Shown: positions 24,368 to 35,720 of the stretch, in pieces
Position numbering within the stretch: the stretch's first letter is position 1
How the letters are laid out: the number at the start of each line of letters is the position of its first letter
Assembly: GCA_011109175.1 (NCBI GenBank)
Contig: RDEW01000022.1
Span: 1-64,000, forward strand
DNA from: Dicyema japonicum
Lineage: Eukaryota > Dicyemida > Rhombozoa > Dicyemidae
Direction of reading: 5' to 3'
Length of the DNA: 64,000 nucleotides
Program-made: the position numbers and the translations under genes
Notes under the pieces: model-generated
Seen by the model: the letters and a program-made list of their open reading frames with translations, nothing else
The model's database searches: none
Told to the model about the DNA's origin: nothing

Positions 24368-25040
24368 TCTATAACACATCGGTTATAATAGAGGTGATGG
24401 CAAGAGACAGATGACGTAACGATATACCATGGAGAAAAAGGAACGTGTCTTTCTTGGGATTTAATGTGAACGGACACTTTCCCGAATTTGCTCAGGTCTT
24501 GTTCTCCCTGGTTCCACAGTGGAAATTTTAAAGATTTGAAAAAGAGAAGGTACCGCATCATTCGCTTTTCAGCATATTTTTATTGAGACGTCAGGCGTTA
24601 TTTACCCATGCACGTCTAAGTTACACATTGGTTGACAATGGTTTGCTATTTTCTCCTCGATACATTCGTCGGTTCACAGTAGATTTTTTTACCAAACCTG
24701 AAATAAGGTCCAACATTATAAATATGGTGAACAAGGTCCTCCATACATACAATATCATATCTTCTTTAACTTTTCAAACAAATCACCCAAATTATCACTA
24801 ATCACAGCATTATTTGTAATTGGCTGACTGACTTCCAATGAGCTTCATCGTTTATAAACAAGGTTCCAAGAGAAGGAGATCCTAGACGATTACGAGTTTA
24901 CAGTTTTTAGCAAAACTTCAATCGCTCATTTACAAAGTAGGTTTTTTAATAAATAAAACATGATAAAAATTTCTTTTATCTTATTTTAATAAAATATAAA
25001 ATAAAAAAATTCTAGCATTATAGCACATAAATAGCCCTAA
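24368..25040. other. No gene recognised
   Basis: Short open frames only (for example 24583-24801), without motifs. Confidence 0.4.
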
Positions 25041-25270
25041 TATTACTACACTTTATGAAGTGCCATATTAGCTATAGCTCCTCCTTGGCATAACACACAC
25101 TTAATGTTAAGTGAAGAATAGTTATCACAACTAATCGATGAGAGAGAACCAAGGATTTTCACTTCTGTTTTCTTTTTGTTTGGTTTGAGACATTTTGTAG
25201 ACGATCCGAGTCAGCTGGTAGATTCACTAATGACGGCGTCACTCGTCAAGTCAAAGCTGGCACAATAGGG
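25041..25270 (-). mobile_element. SINE copy, head missing
   Basis: Matches the body and tail of the SINE at 47211-47527. Shared parts include the GACGGCGTCACTCGTCAA-type block near 25234-25251, the AGAACCAAGGA block near 25146, and the tail GGAGGAGCTATAGC / AATATGGCACTT on the minus strand. The tRNA-derived head is absent. Confidence 0.65.
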
Positions 25271-26514
25271 ATATCAATGTTTAACAGTGAATCAATTTAT
25301 TCGTGTTAAAGATATTCCAATTAAATATATGATCCCAAATATAAAAAGCTAATAACTCAAATATTACAACACTAATCAAATCATCTTAGATTTATTAGCA
25401 GAAGTTCGAGTAAACACCACCAATTTCTCCCATCCTTCGCCTAATCACCCAATGAAAGTCAACAAAAACAATCGCATCTTGGTCCACGACGGCAAAAACC
25501 GCTTTCAAAGTGATCTTTCAACAACGGCTGATTGAAATTCGTTTTGAAGACCTCATCATTCAATCCATTGAATCAACAATAGGTGAAAATCAAGAATAGG
25601 AGGAAAATCTCAATAGGCAAAAATCAACACAACATGACAATACAACACGTTTTTTTAATAATCAATTTGTTTATCCAGTTCCCATAGTCGGAATGAGACT
25701 TAACCCTTCCAGAATTACGTCCATCTATATCCGCCACTGTGGGAACCTCCAGTAGAATAGAAAGAGATAGATCCTTTTTGGTTTTTATAGTTAATTTAAT
25801 TAATTTTTAATTTATTATTATTAATAATAATAAATAGTCATGACATTTATAATTAGATAATTAAATTAAAATAACAAATTTTATTTAATTAATTTTGATT
25901 TTATTGAATAAATAAATAAAATACAGCGGCTTGTTGAGTGTTGTCACGTAATGATTAGTTCGAAAATAGAAATAAAACAAGAAATAATAGGAGTAATTCT
26001 GTAATTTTAATTAATAGACTCTCAGTAGGATGGCAGCAAGGTGACGGAAATAATAAAATTAGAAGCCTGATAGTGTCTTTCTTGCTCAAAGAGAATTCAG
26101 TATGATTTATATAAACCTTAGATCGAACACGTAAGCCAACGATTCTTCAAGAATTCAACTTTTTGGCCATCAGGACAAGAAGATCTGAAATCAAATTACC
26201 CGAAATAAAAGAGGATGAGTTAAAGTATTGATTAAAGAAACACCAAACCTGCAGTTAGGACACTACGAATATGAATCTGACATTGTTTAAGGCTCAGCCT
26301 GTTCCCGAATCTTTATATAAGGCTCAAGAACTGCCACTCATAACCCCTATAAACTGACAGTGCCTGAAACTCCGACTTTTGCTAAAAACGGCTCTGATGA
26401 TTATAATTTGTTTCATCCTTCTGTAATTTTTATTCGAATTATTTTTTGTGGTATATTTTGGGGATTTTTCCTGGCAAGTAGCACTATCATTGAAAAAATG
26501 TCAATTGTACTAAT
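25271..26514. other. No gene recognised
   Basis: AT-rich DNA without a supportable feature. Confidence 0.45.
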
Positions 26515-26844
26515 TAAGTTCCCATTTGTGACTTGAGACTATCATCCGCTCGTTCACACAGTGACATTTGTAGATTGAATTCCAATAACTCTTTGAATAG
26601 CAAAGCCATGCCAATAATGGTGAGATCTTGATAGTTGGAGGGTGATTCGTTAAGAACCATGGAATTCCCCTCCATATTGCACATGCACTGTATTTTTATT
26701 TGGAAAGTCTTTAACACAAAGAAATTGATTCATTTTGTTAAACATTGATATCTTCCGCTGCGAAAAGTTATCCAAGACACTGAGATGACTTAATTCTCTG
26801 GAATAACTAATAAATGTAATATCTTTGCGGAAAAACCCCTTCAA
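26514..26844 (-). CDS. Possible spliced coding region, unrecognised
   Basis: Two overlapping minus-strand frames (26844-26650 and 26717-26514) could form one protein of about 100 residues if a 19-nt GT-AG segment near 26673-26691 is removed, or if one base is missing. The first half reads RELSHLSVLDNFSQRK, the second NYQDLTIIGMALLFKELLE. I recognise neither part. It could be host coding sequence or a transposon remnant. Confidence 0.22.
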
Positions 26845-26850
26845 TGCATG

Positions 26851-27565
26851 GAGGAGAATAGATGATCATTTTATGTAACCCTGGGACTGGGGGCCACTTG
26901 AAACAGGCGGAACAAATAAATCGATTCTGGTAGAACAAGGGAAGTTAAGGAACAGAAAAGAAAATCTTCGACCAATTAGTCAGTGGGGGATAGAATCAAC
27001 GGAGCATTGTTATTGAACAAAACTGGTTTCATTTTTCTGTAATTTGATTTGTTTTTAATAAGGCGCAGTTCAGATATCCGAATCAAACCTAATATTGACC
27101 ATTTAACCGCTTGACAAAAGACAAATCAACTAAACGCACTCTAACAAATACAGTGGGGGAAACAAGTCATACCAACTTCTACATAAATTTAAAATTTTTA
27201 ATTTTTACAACAGAATATAACATATTTCAGCATAATATAAAAATAATATTTAAAAGAAAAATTTGAAAGAACTGTTTCTCTATCAATGTTTGTTATTTTT
27301 TAATTTCTTCATTATTTTTTTCTACGTGAATCTCAATTTCCTAATGGAATCTTGATTTTTTCAGTGTAAAAAGTCATGGCAATATTCCGATCGTTGAGAG
27401 AGGGTTTAAGTCAGCATTCTCCTTGTCGAAAATTATGCTAATTAAAAATTTAATAAATTTCTATCAGTATGCTTCTAAACCTCCACATGGAAAGGACAGA
27501 ACTTTGAAAAAACAGTTCGTAGGAATAGAAATGAGGCTAATAAATAAGATTGTTCTAACTTCTTT
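26851..27565. other. No gene recognised
   Basis: AT-rich. The frame at 27423-27608 has no motif and partly overlaps a SINE fragment. Confidence 0.4.
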
Positions 27566-27569
27566 AGGT

Positions 27570-27660
27570 TGCGTGTTAGTCTTTGAAGACAACCCGGTTC
27601 CCCACTGAGGTGTAAATAATGACGGCGTCACTCGTCGAGATCATAGATGTGTGAACTTTC
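27570..27660 (-). mobile_element. SINE body fragment
   Basis: Shares AATGACGGCGTCACTCGTC and neighbouring bases with the SINE copies at 25041 and 47211. It is too short to show head or tail. It lies about 130 bp upstream of the DNAJC27-like start codon. Confidence 0.5.
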
Positions 27661-27792
27661 ACCCAGAATAGACAACAGCGTCATCGAGATTCTAAATTAT
27701 TATTTTGTTATATAAAATAATATAATTAAATAAATTAAAATATTAAAAATTTTACATTTGATCAAATAAAATCACCAAGCAACAAATAAGCG

Positions 27793-28780
27793 ATGCAAAA
27801 CAATAAAGCAAGAAAGGTTAAAATAATAAAGCATGGAGATCCGAAGTGGGGAAGGTAGTGGCCAGATATCATAAATAGAGCTGCATAATCAAACGATACT
27901 GCGAAAAGAGATTTGTCTCAAAATATGCTAGTACAATCGGCATCGACTATGGTGTTGCAAAGTAATCATATTTATAACTTACAGAATAACTTTGAAGGAC
28001 GAAGAAGTACGAGCCAATATTTTCGACTTTTCCGGCAATCCCATTTATTATGAGGTGCTCAGTAGATTTGAATTTTAAGGTCAGAAACGAGTTCTACAAA
28101 GACACACAAGGAGTTCTGCTTGTATACGATACATCGTCCGCTGAGAGCTTCAATTCTCTAGGAAAGTGGATCTCAGAAATGCATAGACACATCAAATATG
28201 AGGATGAAATTAATAAAATAGTGGTTGTTGTTTGTGGAAATAAGGTTGTTATATGACTTTAGCTAGGCCGATAAAAAACGTCAAGTCGAAGAATCACGTG
28301 CTCGATATTGGGCAATGGGAAATAATTATCGGTATTTTGAATGTTCTGCTAAAACAGGAGAAGGGATAATTGAAATTTTTGACGTAATTTTATTTTTAGT
28401 TATTTTATTTATATACTTAAAAAATATATTTTATTTAAATTTTAAATACACTTTATTTAAATTTTATAGACTTTGTTGGATGAAATTTATTATGTCTGCA
28501 AAAACGGACATCAAGCTGTTTCTAATGAGAATAGAAGGGATTCAATTGAGGCCATAAAAGCTATTAATCGGCTCACAAATGGAAAAACGGATTTTGAAAG
28601 ACTCGGCATTAAGCACGATACTACTGCGTATATTAGTTATCTGACTTTAGTGAGGAAATTAACAAAGTCTATAAAAAGTTGGCATTTCTGCTTCATCCTG
28701 ACAAATGCTGTCTTCCCGGTACAGAGGGAGCCTTCAAAATATTATCTTCAGCGAGAATAAGTCTCCTACGTCGTATTTAA
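27793..28780 (+). CDS. DNAJC27: DNAJC27/RBJ-like Rab GTPase with C-terminal J domain
   Basis: A Ras/Rab-like GTPase fused to a J domain, the architecture of DNAJC27 (RBJ), linked in animals to MEK/ERK signalling. Seven exons: 27793-27854, 27879-27961, 27985-28054, 28080-28244, 28267-28383, 28470-28627, 28651-28780. Introns are 24, 23, 25, 22, 86 and 23 nt, all GT-AG. Visible motifs: a P-loop region (GDP..VGKSC), GIDYGVAK, switch-II-like DFSGNP, VRNEFYKDTQGVLLVYDT, the guanine-specificity motif NKAD formed across an intron, CSAKTGEG, then a J domain with an intact HPD in KKLAFLLHPDKC. Length about 261 residues against about 273 in human. One oddity: with the first intron as given, one base is missing in the P-loop. 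A 23-nt alternative (27858-27880) keeps the frame but changes the P-loop to GDPKWGRY. Confidence 0.9.
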
Positions 28781-29719
28781 TCTACTAATGTTCATTTTGT
28801 AACATAATAGCTTTAATAAAACTTATTTATATTAATCCTATTTCAAGTATTATGATAGTGCCACGTGTCCACCCATAAATTCCACATGTTTACATTTTTA
28901 GCCATCGACTGTTAATCTTGAATTAATGCACTTTCACATAGCTATGACTTACATTTCTTACTGGAAGCTGCTTGGGTTCCTTTCTATCATTGAACCAGAT
29001 GGACTTGATCTAGGAAATTTGAGGATACCAGAATAGGTATTGATCTTACCATTTTTCAATGGACTCTCTTGCATGGGATGTTACTGGTGTTTATATCTTC
29101 CATTCCGAACATGATTCCTATTACTAACTCAGAGTGACCTACCACTGACTCTGTCGATCGGATAAAGCTGGCTAAGTATTCTGCGCTTGGGAACCGTTTT
29201 ATTTCGTTCAAATTCCCTTTGACACTTTGAAAGTAGTCAGGTCTTTACCAGAGGTGTTCTCCAAGAGATTGGAAGAAATCTCGTCAGTTGAGGAATCCTT
29301 AAGAGCGGTGAAGGTTTCGCGAAATTGTTGAGTGGCAATTGTAAATGGAAAGCTTAATCCTAGTTCAGAAATACTCTTGAAAGGTGTTAGCGTGTTTCCT
29401 CACTACGATGTCCATTGGATGTTCAAAATGAGACTGAACTGGAATTCTTTAAAAATTCACTCTGACCTTCTTTAAGAGGGTCTTATGTGAACTCACATTT
29501 ATTGTAAGTGAACACTTCCTGTACAACTTACTAGAATAGTAAAAATAACAAATCTGGTAAGAATGAGGATATTCTTCCTCATAATAGCATACATCGACCA
29601 AGATGAGGACACTAACAATTTACCAAAATAAAAAGTTCTACACATTTGAAAAAAAATATCAATTTGTATTAAATCAAACAAAGCATCTCTTCAGGCATCA
29701 GTTCAAATACGGGAATATA
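28781..29719. other. No gene recognised
   Basis: A short run after the DNAJC27-like stop contains an AATAAAA signal-like motif near 28814. The rest holds no supportable gene; 29220-29480 may be LINE debris. Confidence 0.4.
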
Positions 29720-30260
29720 AGGAGACTCTACCATTTATGAAGTCTATTGTTATTTAAACTCTGGTTAGCTAACTCCTTAGCGTAGTAGGGGAAGAGTCTG
29801 CATCGGTAGCAAAGATCTATTTCCTGGCTTCTTCTAGGTGGTTTTCCCCAAGGATCCACTTTGTCTCCATTACTATAAAATCTATTCATGGCGGATCTCC
29901 CCACACCGGACGTCAAAAATGATATTCTTCTGACTTTTGCCGACGAAATTGACATTACGTCACGTGATCAGGACATCCAGATTGCTGAAAACAAACAATA
30001 AAGTAATCCCTCTTAGAGGATCTCAAAGGGTCTTTGGGGTGACTTTTGACATGCACATGTAATTCTAGGCCCATGTAGAAAACGTTGTGACAAAATAATG
30101 TCCTGCAATGTCTCACTGGCTTATGGAAGCACGAAATCATCCTATTTTGATTAGTGTATACAAAATATACATTGATCCACGCATCTCTTACGCACGTGAT
30201 ATCTGGTGAAAATAAATCTCTTAGACAATTCTTAAAATCGATGCTAGCCAAAAAACTGTT
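29720..30260 (+). mobile_element. LINE reverse transcriptase fragment (jockey/CR1-like)
   Basis: The plus strand reads FPQGSTLSPLL, then ILLTFADEIDI (the catalytic box, FADE where YADD is usual), then VFGVTFDMHM and ISVYKIYIDPRISYA, with in-frame stops between. These are consecutive motifs of the palm and connection region of a jockey/CR1-group element. The lost second aspartate shows it is dead. Confidence 0.7.
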
Positions 30261-31009
30261 CAGTTGCTAAAAGTAGACTGTTTTTGAATATCGTTTGTTT
30301 TGTACAGCACAGGGGTTACTTTTTTATATTAAATCTTGTGACATTTACTGTGGGGTAGGGTAGTGCTATCAGCGACACTGCGAGTCGTTCTGCCGAAATC
30401 GATTAAATCACTTCCACTATGTATCCACCGGTAATTTGTTTATGCAGTCATTCTTTAATGTGGGTGCTGAGGTGATCAAACAAATGGCAAGTCTCATAGC
30501 CCTGAAGACAAATTTAGTTGCTTTTCATCTTCAAAACTTTCAGTAAGTGGGCCCTCAGGATTAGTTTGCAATTTGGTAAATCAGAAATAAAGGTTAAAAT
30601 GTTGTTTTTCATCAGAATTTGTAATGAGCACTACCGATTTGGGTATATGGGTAACACGAGCAAACATATACAGCAGAATGGAACATTTAACAAAACAAAT
30701 ATATTCATCACAAAAAAATAAACAATAAGACAAATCAAATAGTGGAGAATGATCCATTAAACATTTTGACAACAGCCTTCAACACTATGTGTGAATCGAG
30801 AAAATATTTAGAATATTAAAGAACAATATTGAAGAGAAATATGATACACCAAAAAACAAACAACCAACAACAATAACGTTGTAACATAATTCAAATGAAG
30901 CTCAAATAAATAGGCTCGCCATATTGTAAAATAATTTTAAAAAATAAATAATTTTTTTTATTTATTTAACCCAAGTACACGGTAAAACCAAACTAATTAT
31001 CACGTGATC
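30261..31009. other. No gene recognised
   Basis: AT-rich DNA; no supportable feature. Confidence 0.45.
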
Positions 31010-31260
31010 CCTATGCATTCTAACAGAAAGGTCTCTGTGTTCTTTTTTCGTGCCCGCGCATGAACGTACTGTCTGAATTTTTAGGGCCACCTTCTCGTGA
31101 TCTAGAGTCTAGTCTCATAAGGGCTTCCAGAGGCGTAGGTCCGGTTCGGTGATCTTCACAAATCCAACGCTCCGTTAATCTGTAAGCCCTTTTTTGCAAT
31201 TCCTCAATTTTCCTCATATTTTTCCATATTGTGGTCGGTCCCCACGAGGTGCATGCTTAA
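31010..31260 (-). mobile_element. C-terminus and 3' end of a CR1/jockey-like LINE
   Basis: The minus frame reads SWGPTTIWKNMRKIEELQKR, then LEALMRLDSRSREGG. It resembles the C-terminal region of CR1/jockey reverse transcriptases, where a KLEKVQRRATR-like helix follows A..VW.P. The 3' UTR continues to about 30965. The related decayed copy is 2840-3060. Confidence 0.62.
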
Positions 31261-31324
31261 TAAATAAATATTAAATTAAATCTTGCCAGTCGATATTTGA
31301 CGTTAACTATTAAATATTTTTTTG

Positions 31325-34195
31325 GTGAGGTGGTGACGTGCCTCTTTTCTTCTCTGTACAACGGATAAGAAAAATGTCTAGAAAGCAGAAGATACAAAAG
31401 AATATGCTTGCCCTAAAATTTCTTACATTCAATGCTAGAGGAATATCTAAGCCTCAGTCAAGAAATACTCTGTGATGATCTAGAAAGATATAACGTTTCT
31501 ATTGGCTGTATACAAGAGACGAAAATTGCGTACTATCTCGCTGAAAACCACGGAAGATATCGTTTAATATACCTAGTGACTCAAAACACTATGGTCTTGG
31601 ATTCGCCATTCACAGAAAACTATCATCTGACATCAGTCGCATTTGGCGGGTGAATGACAGGATCTGCGTAATACAGATCCACTTGAACAATCAATGTTCC
31701 CCTAAAAATACACTAACGATTATAAATGTATATGCACCACACTGTGGAAGAGTGGCAAAAAACCCGACCGAACTGGATGAATTCTACTCAGCATTATCAA
31801 AGACGTATAATGAATATGAGTCATCCTCACTTATATTCATTGCTGGCGATCTGAATGCGAAAATCGGAACAAAAAAGAACTCAGAAGATACCTTCATGGG
31901 AAGACACGGACGTGGGAAAAGAAACTTGCCTGGGACCATACTTGGCCATTTCTGCACGGCAAACAAACTGTTCTTGTGCAACACCGCATTCTCTCATCGT
32001 GCATGCCACATAACCACTTGGATGGGCGAACGAAGAAACCCAGAAGGAAAACTAGTCCCTATATACAACCAAATTGATTATATTATTTGCCGGATCAATG
32101 ACAAACGCTCTCTTATAAACGCACGCTCATACGAAGGTTCAACAATTGTCAGCGATCACATAATGGTTATTGTCACCTTCAGCCTGGCGAAACATGGTAT
32201 CAAACATAATAACATTACAAACAATAATAATGAGAATACAAGAAATGGATAGGCAACGGGAAAACTGATCTCTAATCCAGACACAGTCAAAAGTTACCAA
32301 AAACACATCTGCTCTTATCTGAAGGACCAAACAGTAGGAATTTCGTGGGATCACACGAAGTATATAATAAACGAAGCAGCAAGCCAGTACCTCGGCACGC
32401 GGGAGATGACCAGTAAGGGTCTGACGACACATATAGAACTAGTAAAGGAATTAGCAAAGGAGTTAAAGGAAATCCATACAAAAAAACTAATCGAAAAAGA
32501 CTATAACAAGAGAAAAGTCCTTCAGGGGCAGAGGGACCAAATCCGTAGAAAAATCAGGAGACTGAACAAGACACTTCTCCAAGAAGAACTTCTTCGCAAA
32601 ATCAATGAAGTATCCAAACTAAAGGACAATTCACAAATGTATATGGCCGCTGGTTTACTACGCCACACAAACCGGAAGGAACGAATAATCAACAAAGACA
32701 AAAATGGCAAGACATTACTGAATACTGAAGAGCAAGCGGAGGTAGTTGCAACACATTTTGAGAAACTTTTTAATGTGGCTACAGCAATCCCCCTATTCAA
32801 AGGAAAGCCTAGACCTTTAAAAGAACCAATTTCAATTTTGGAAGTAAAAACAGCATGTCAAAAACTAAAAAATAACAGAAGCCCTGGACCAGATACGATA
32901 AACCCAGAATTACTGAAATACGGGCCTGACCCCCTTTTTGAAAAAATCGCTACACTACTAAATGAAATGTTTTCAACTAACTCAACCTTGCCCCTGGGAA
33001 CGGGATTACTAATACTATACAAAAACCCAATAAACCCAAAGGACCGGTTGAAAACTTACGACCTATTATATTATCAAATTTTCTACGGAAAGTCTTAGCG
33101 AACGAACAAATGGACCCGCCTATGAATACCTACCCGAAAGTCAAAGTGGATTCAGAGAAGGAAGATCAACAGCTGATGCAGTCTGGAGTCACAGATGGAG
33201 ATGTGCAACACATCAAAGATATTGCAATGCTATCCACATTCTGGGAATAGATCTATCAAAAGCCTTTGACTCGGTTAACAGGACAAAATTGATGACAGTG
33301 CTGGAAGGGTTTATTGACGAATCGAGTTTAAGAATGATTCAAATCCTTCTATCTAACACAGAGCTCCTTGTGAGAGTTGGAAAAACCTACTCAAAAAAAT
33401 TTGAAACAAACACAGGCACTCCTCAAGGAGACTCCCTTTCTCCCCTACTATTCACAAAATACTTGGAGGCCGCTATGAGGGAACTGAGACCATTATATCA
33501 AGGAAAAATAGAAGAAGTGATTTATGCTGATGATATCGACCTAATTTCTGAAGACAAAGAACTCCTGGAGCATGTACTAGAAAAAGCACCAGATATACTT
33601 GAGAAATGGTTTCTCACCATGAACAGGGAAAAAACAGAACGGACAGAGATAAGAAGAATGAACAACTCACTCGAAGAAAAATGGAGACACATAAAGAAAC
33701 TTGGTTCACTACTAGGAGATAGCGAAGACATCATACGGAGAAAAACATTGGCAAATGTGGCATTACAAAGGCTTAAAAATCTTTGGCTAAAACGGAAAGG
33801 ATATAACATAAAACAAAAGATTATGTTATACGACACTTTCATCAAACCAATTCTACTATACAACTCTGGGACCTGGGCCACCTCTAAAGAGGAATTGGAA
33901 CGGTTAGACTCATTTCACAGGAATCATCTAAGAAACATAACTGGAATGTCCTGGCCATCCAAGATCTCGCGGAATGGACTGTACAATAAGTTTGACTGTA
34001 TACTATTAAGCCACGAGATCATTAGCTCTCGTTGGAGACTTTTTGGATACGTCCTGAGGTTGGACCCGATATCCCCTCCGAATATCGCAATGGAAGATTA
34101 CTACTCCTCTAATGTAAAACGCTTTTGTAGAAGACCGAGAACTACCCTCCCGGTTATTCTACAAAACGATCTGAAAGCTGTGAAGAAAACATTGG
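31325..34195 (+). mobile_element. Endonuclease-type LINE, near full-length 5' side, 3'-truncated
   Basis: Longest copy of its family. The 5' end is GAGGTGGTGACGTGCC; an ATG lies at 31373. The apurinic-like endonuclease is spread over three frames: FNARGIS, CIQETKI (catalytic Glu), HYGLGFAIHRKL, INVYAPHCGR, AGDLNAKIG, YNQIDYIIC and SDHIMVIVTF. Frame changes lie near 31480 and 31580. A linker (32406-33098) with HFEKLFNV and NNRSPGPDTINPELLKYG leads into the palm. In 33289-34278 the palm has GTPQGDSLSPLLF, YADDIDLIS and SRWRLFGYVLRL. Homology to the 21101 copy stops abruptly near 34195, so the 3' end is missing and unrelated DNA follows. Frameshifts make it inactive, but the domains are almost complete. 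Confidence 0.88.
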
Positions 34196-35439
34196 CATCG
34201 GGTTTTGGTTGTTTTTTCATACTGATAAAGATGAAAGGTGGTGAAATTTTTCCAATGAAAACACATCCAGAATACTAAGAGTGAATATTGAATTCTTACT
34301 CTCTTCGAAAGATATTCAGGCAAGAGGCCTCATGAAATTTAACGTCATCAAAACCTTTCTAAACTCCACTTTCCAACCGTAACATTAATGTGCAGCCGTC
34401 TTATACTAACATTTCTTGACGGTGGAGTATGCATGTGCCTCATGGATTCACGGGATTTTAATTTCAAACTTATACAAGATAAATTCCCCAAGAGCAAAAT
34501 GGTCCTCATAATCAATTTCTCTGCACTTCCCTTCGTTGTAGATTCACTGATGGTCGATATGAAAAGTCTTCAGCACTTTTCTGCTTGCAAAAGAATGCCG
34601 GAAAGGTTCTGAACTACAGCGCTATGAACAGGTATTACGTGAGGATTTGAAACTGTTGGATTTTTGGTTTAGAGGAGCTTCTTGGACCTAAGCAAACAAA
34701 AAGAAACGCACAGACAACTGCCATTCTTCTCAAAAGTGGATGATACCTAACATGGGCATTACCTATGTATATTATTTCGGTTTATACATTTTGCGATAAC
34801 TGTACCTCATACTTAATTTCCAAAAGAAGGAAGTTTGCAAAATTGTATTTGATCGATCATCGGGAAAGAGACAAACTAGCCACATAGAACCACATGCGCC
34901 ACGTGGCCAAAAATAAAATTAGCTAAATTTATTATGTAAAAACTGTGTATCCTTCGGCTTATTAACTAGATGGCTAATTAATATAGTTAGTCAACCTAAC
35001 ATGAGATAATAGTGAATTATTATTTTAAGTCAAAGAAACGCCGTCTACTGGAGAAATACACGGATAAAGAAATTGCTCCCAGAACACTCGAGTCTATCAT
35101 AGAGGCAACTGGAGGCAATTTCAGAAGAGGGAAAAAAGACCCCGTCCGTATAGAAAACGTGTGGGGTCACGGTCGGAGCATCGAGAAAAAAGATTATTGA
35201 GAGATGCCGCGATCATCTGAATATTATTATTATTGAATGCAAAGAAAAATCATATGGCCACAATCGTAGGATTCTTAGCTGGAAAATATCGCTTAGAGAC
35301 AAGGAAATTTAATATAAAACAGCTGAAGGATGGACAACAAATGGAGCTATTAGATAAGATAAAAAGAAAACCTCCACATGCTATATTGTTCAATTCAACA
35401 GAAGATCATAGTGCTGATATTAAACAATCTAGCCAATAG
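34196..35439. other. No gene recognised; one retroposon-like tail
   Basis: Open frames at 34388-34612 and 35233-35439 have no motif I recognise. A basic open frame at 35012-35200 ends shortly before an ATTATTATTATTG run (35223-35236), which looks like a LINE or SINE 3' tail, but I cannot place it in a family. Confidence 0.4.
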
Positions 35440-35720
35440 TTAGTTACGAGGACAACTCTCCAAGGACGGAGGGAATGCTATGTTATGTCCAGGATCTTTG
35501 TAAGGAGTTTCCTAGGAACTAAGTCAAACGCTTTTGTGATGTCCACGGATATAAGTACTGTCCTCTGATGTGGGTTTGGGGGAGTTAAATCCTTCCGCAA
35601 TGAATTGTATGAGGATTGTGTAGTTAACCCACGGAATCCGTGATGGATCGAAGGTATTGATATCGAGTCTTGTACTTTTTCCAGAACAAGCCTTTCAAGG
35701 ACGGCCCAAGCCATGTTTCG
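35440..35720 (-). mobile_element. LINE reverse transcriptase fragment (CR1/jockey-like)
   Basis: The minus frame reads LERLVLEKVQ, HHGFRGLTTQSSYNSL and TVLISVDITKAFDLVPRKLL. These are the finger/palm motifs (HGFR..., then the first catalytic Asp in VDITKAFD) of a CR1/jockey-group reverse transcriptase. No downstream YADD part is adjacent. Confidence 0.72.

Noticed and set aside
35012-35200. 62-codon basic open frame as a host gene
   Set aside because: It is followed within 25 bp by an ATT-repeat tail, so a retroposon end is more likely; evidence is insufficient for either.
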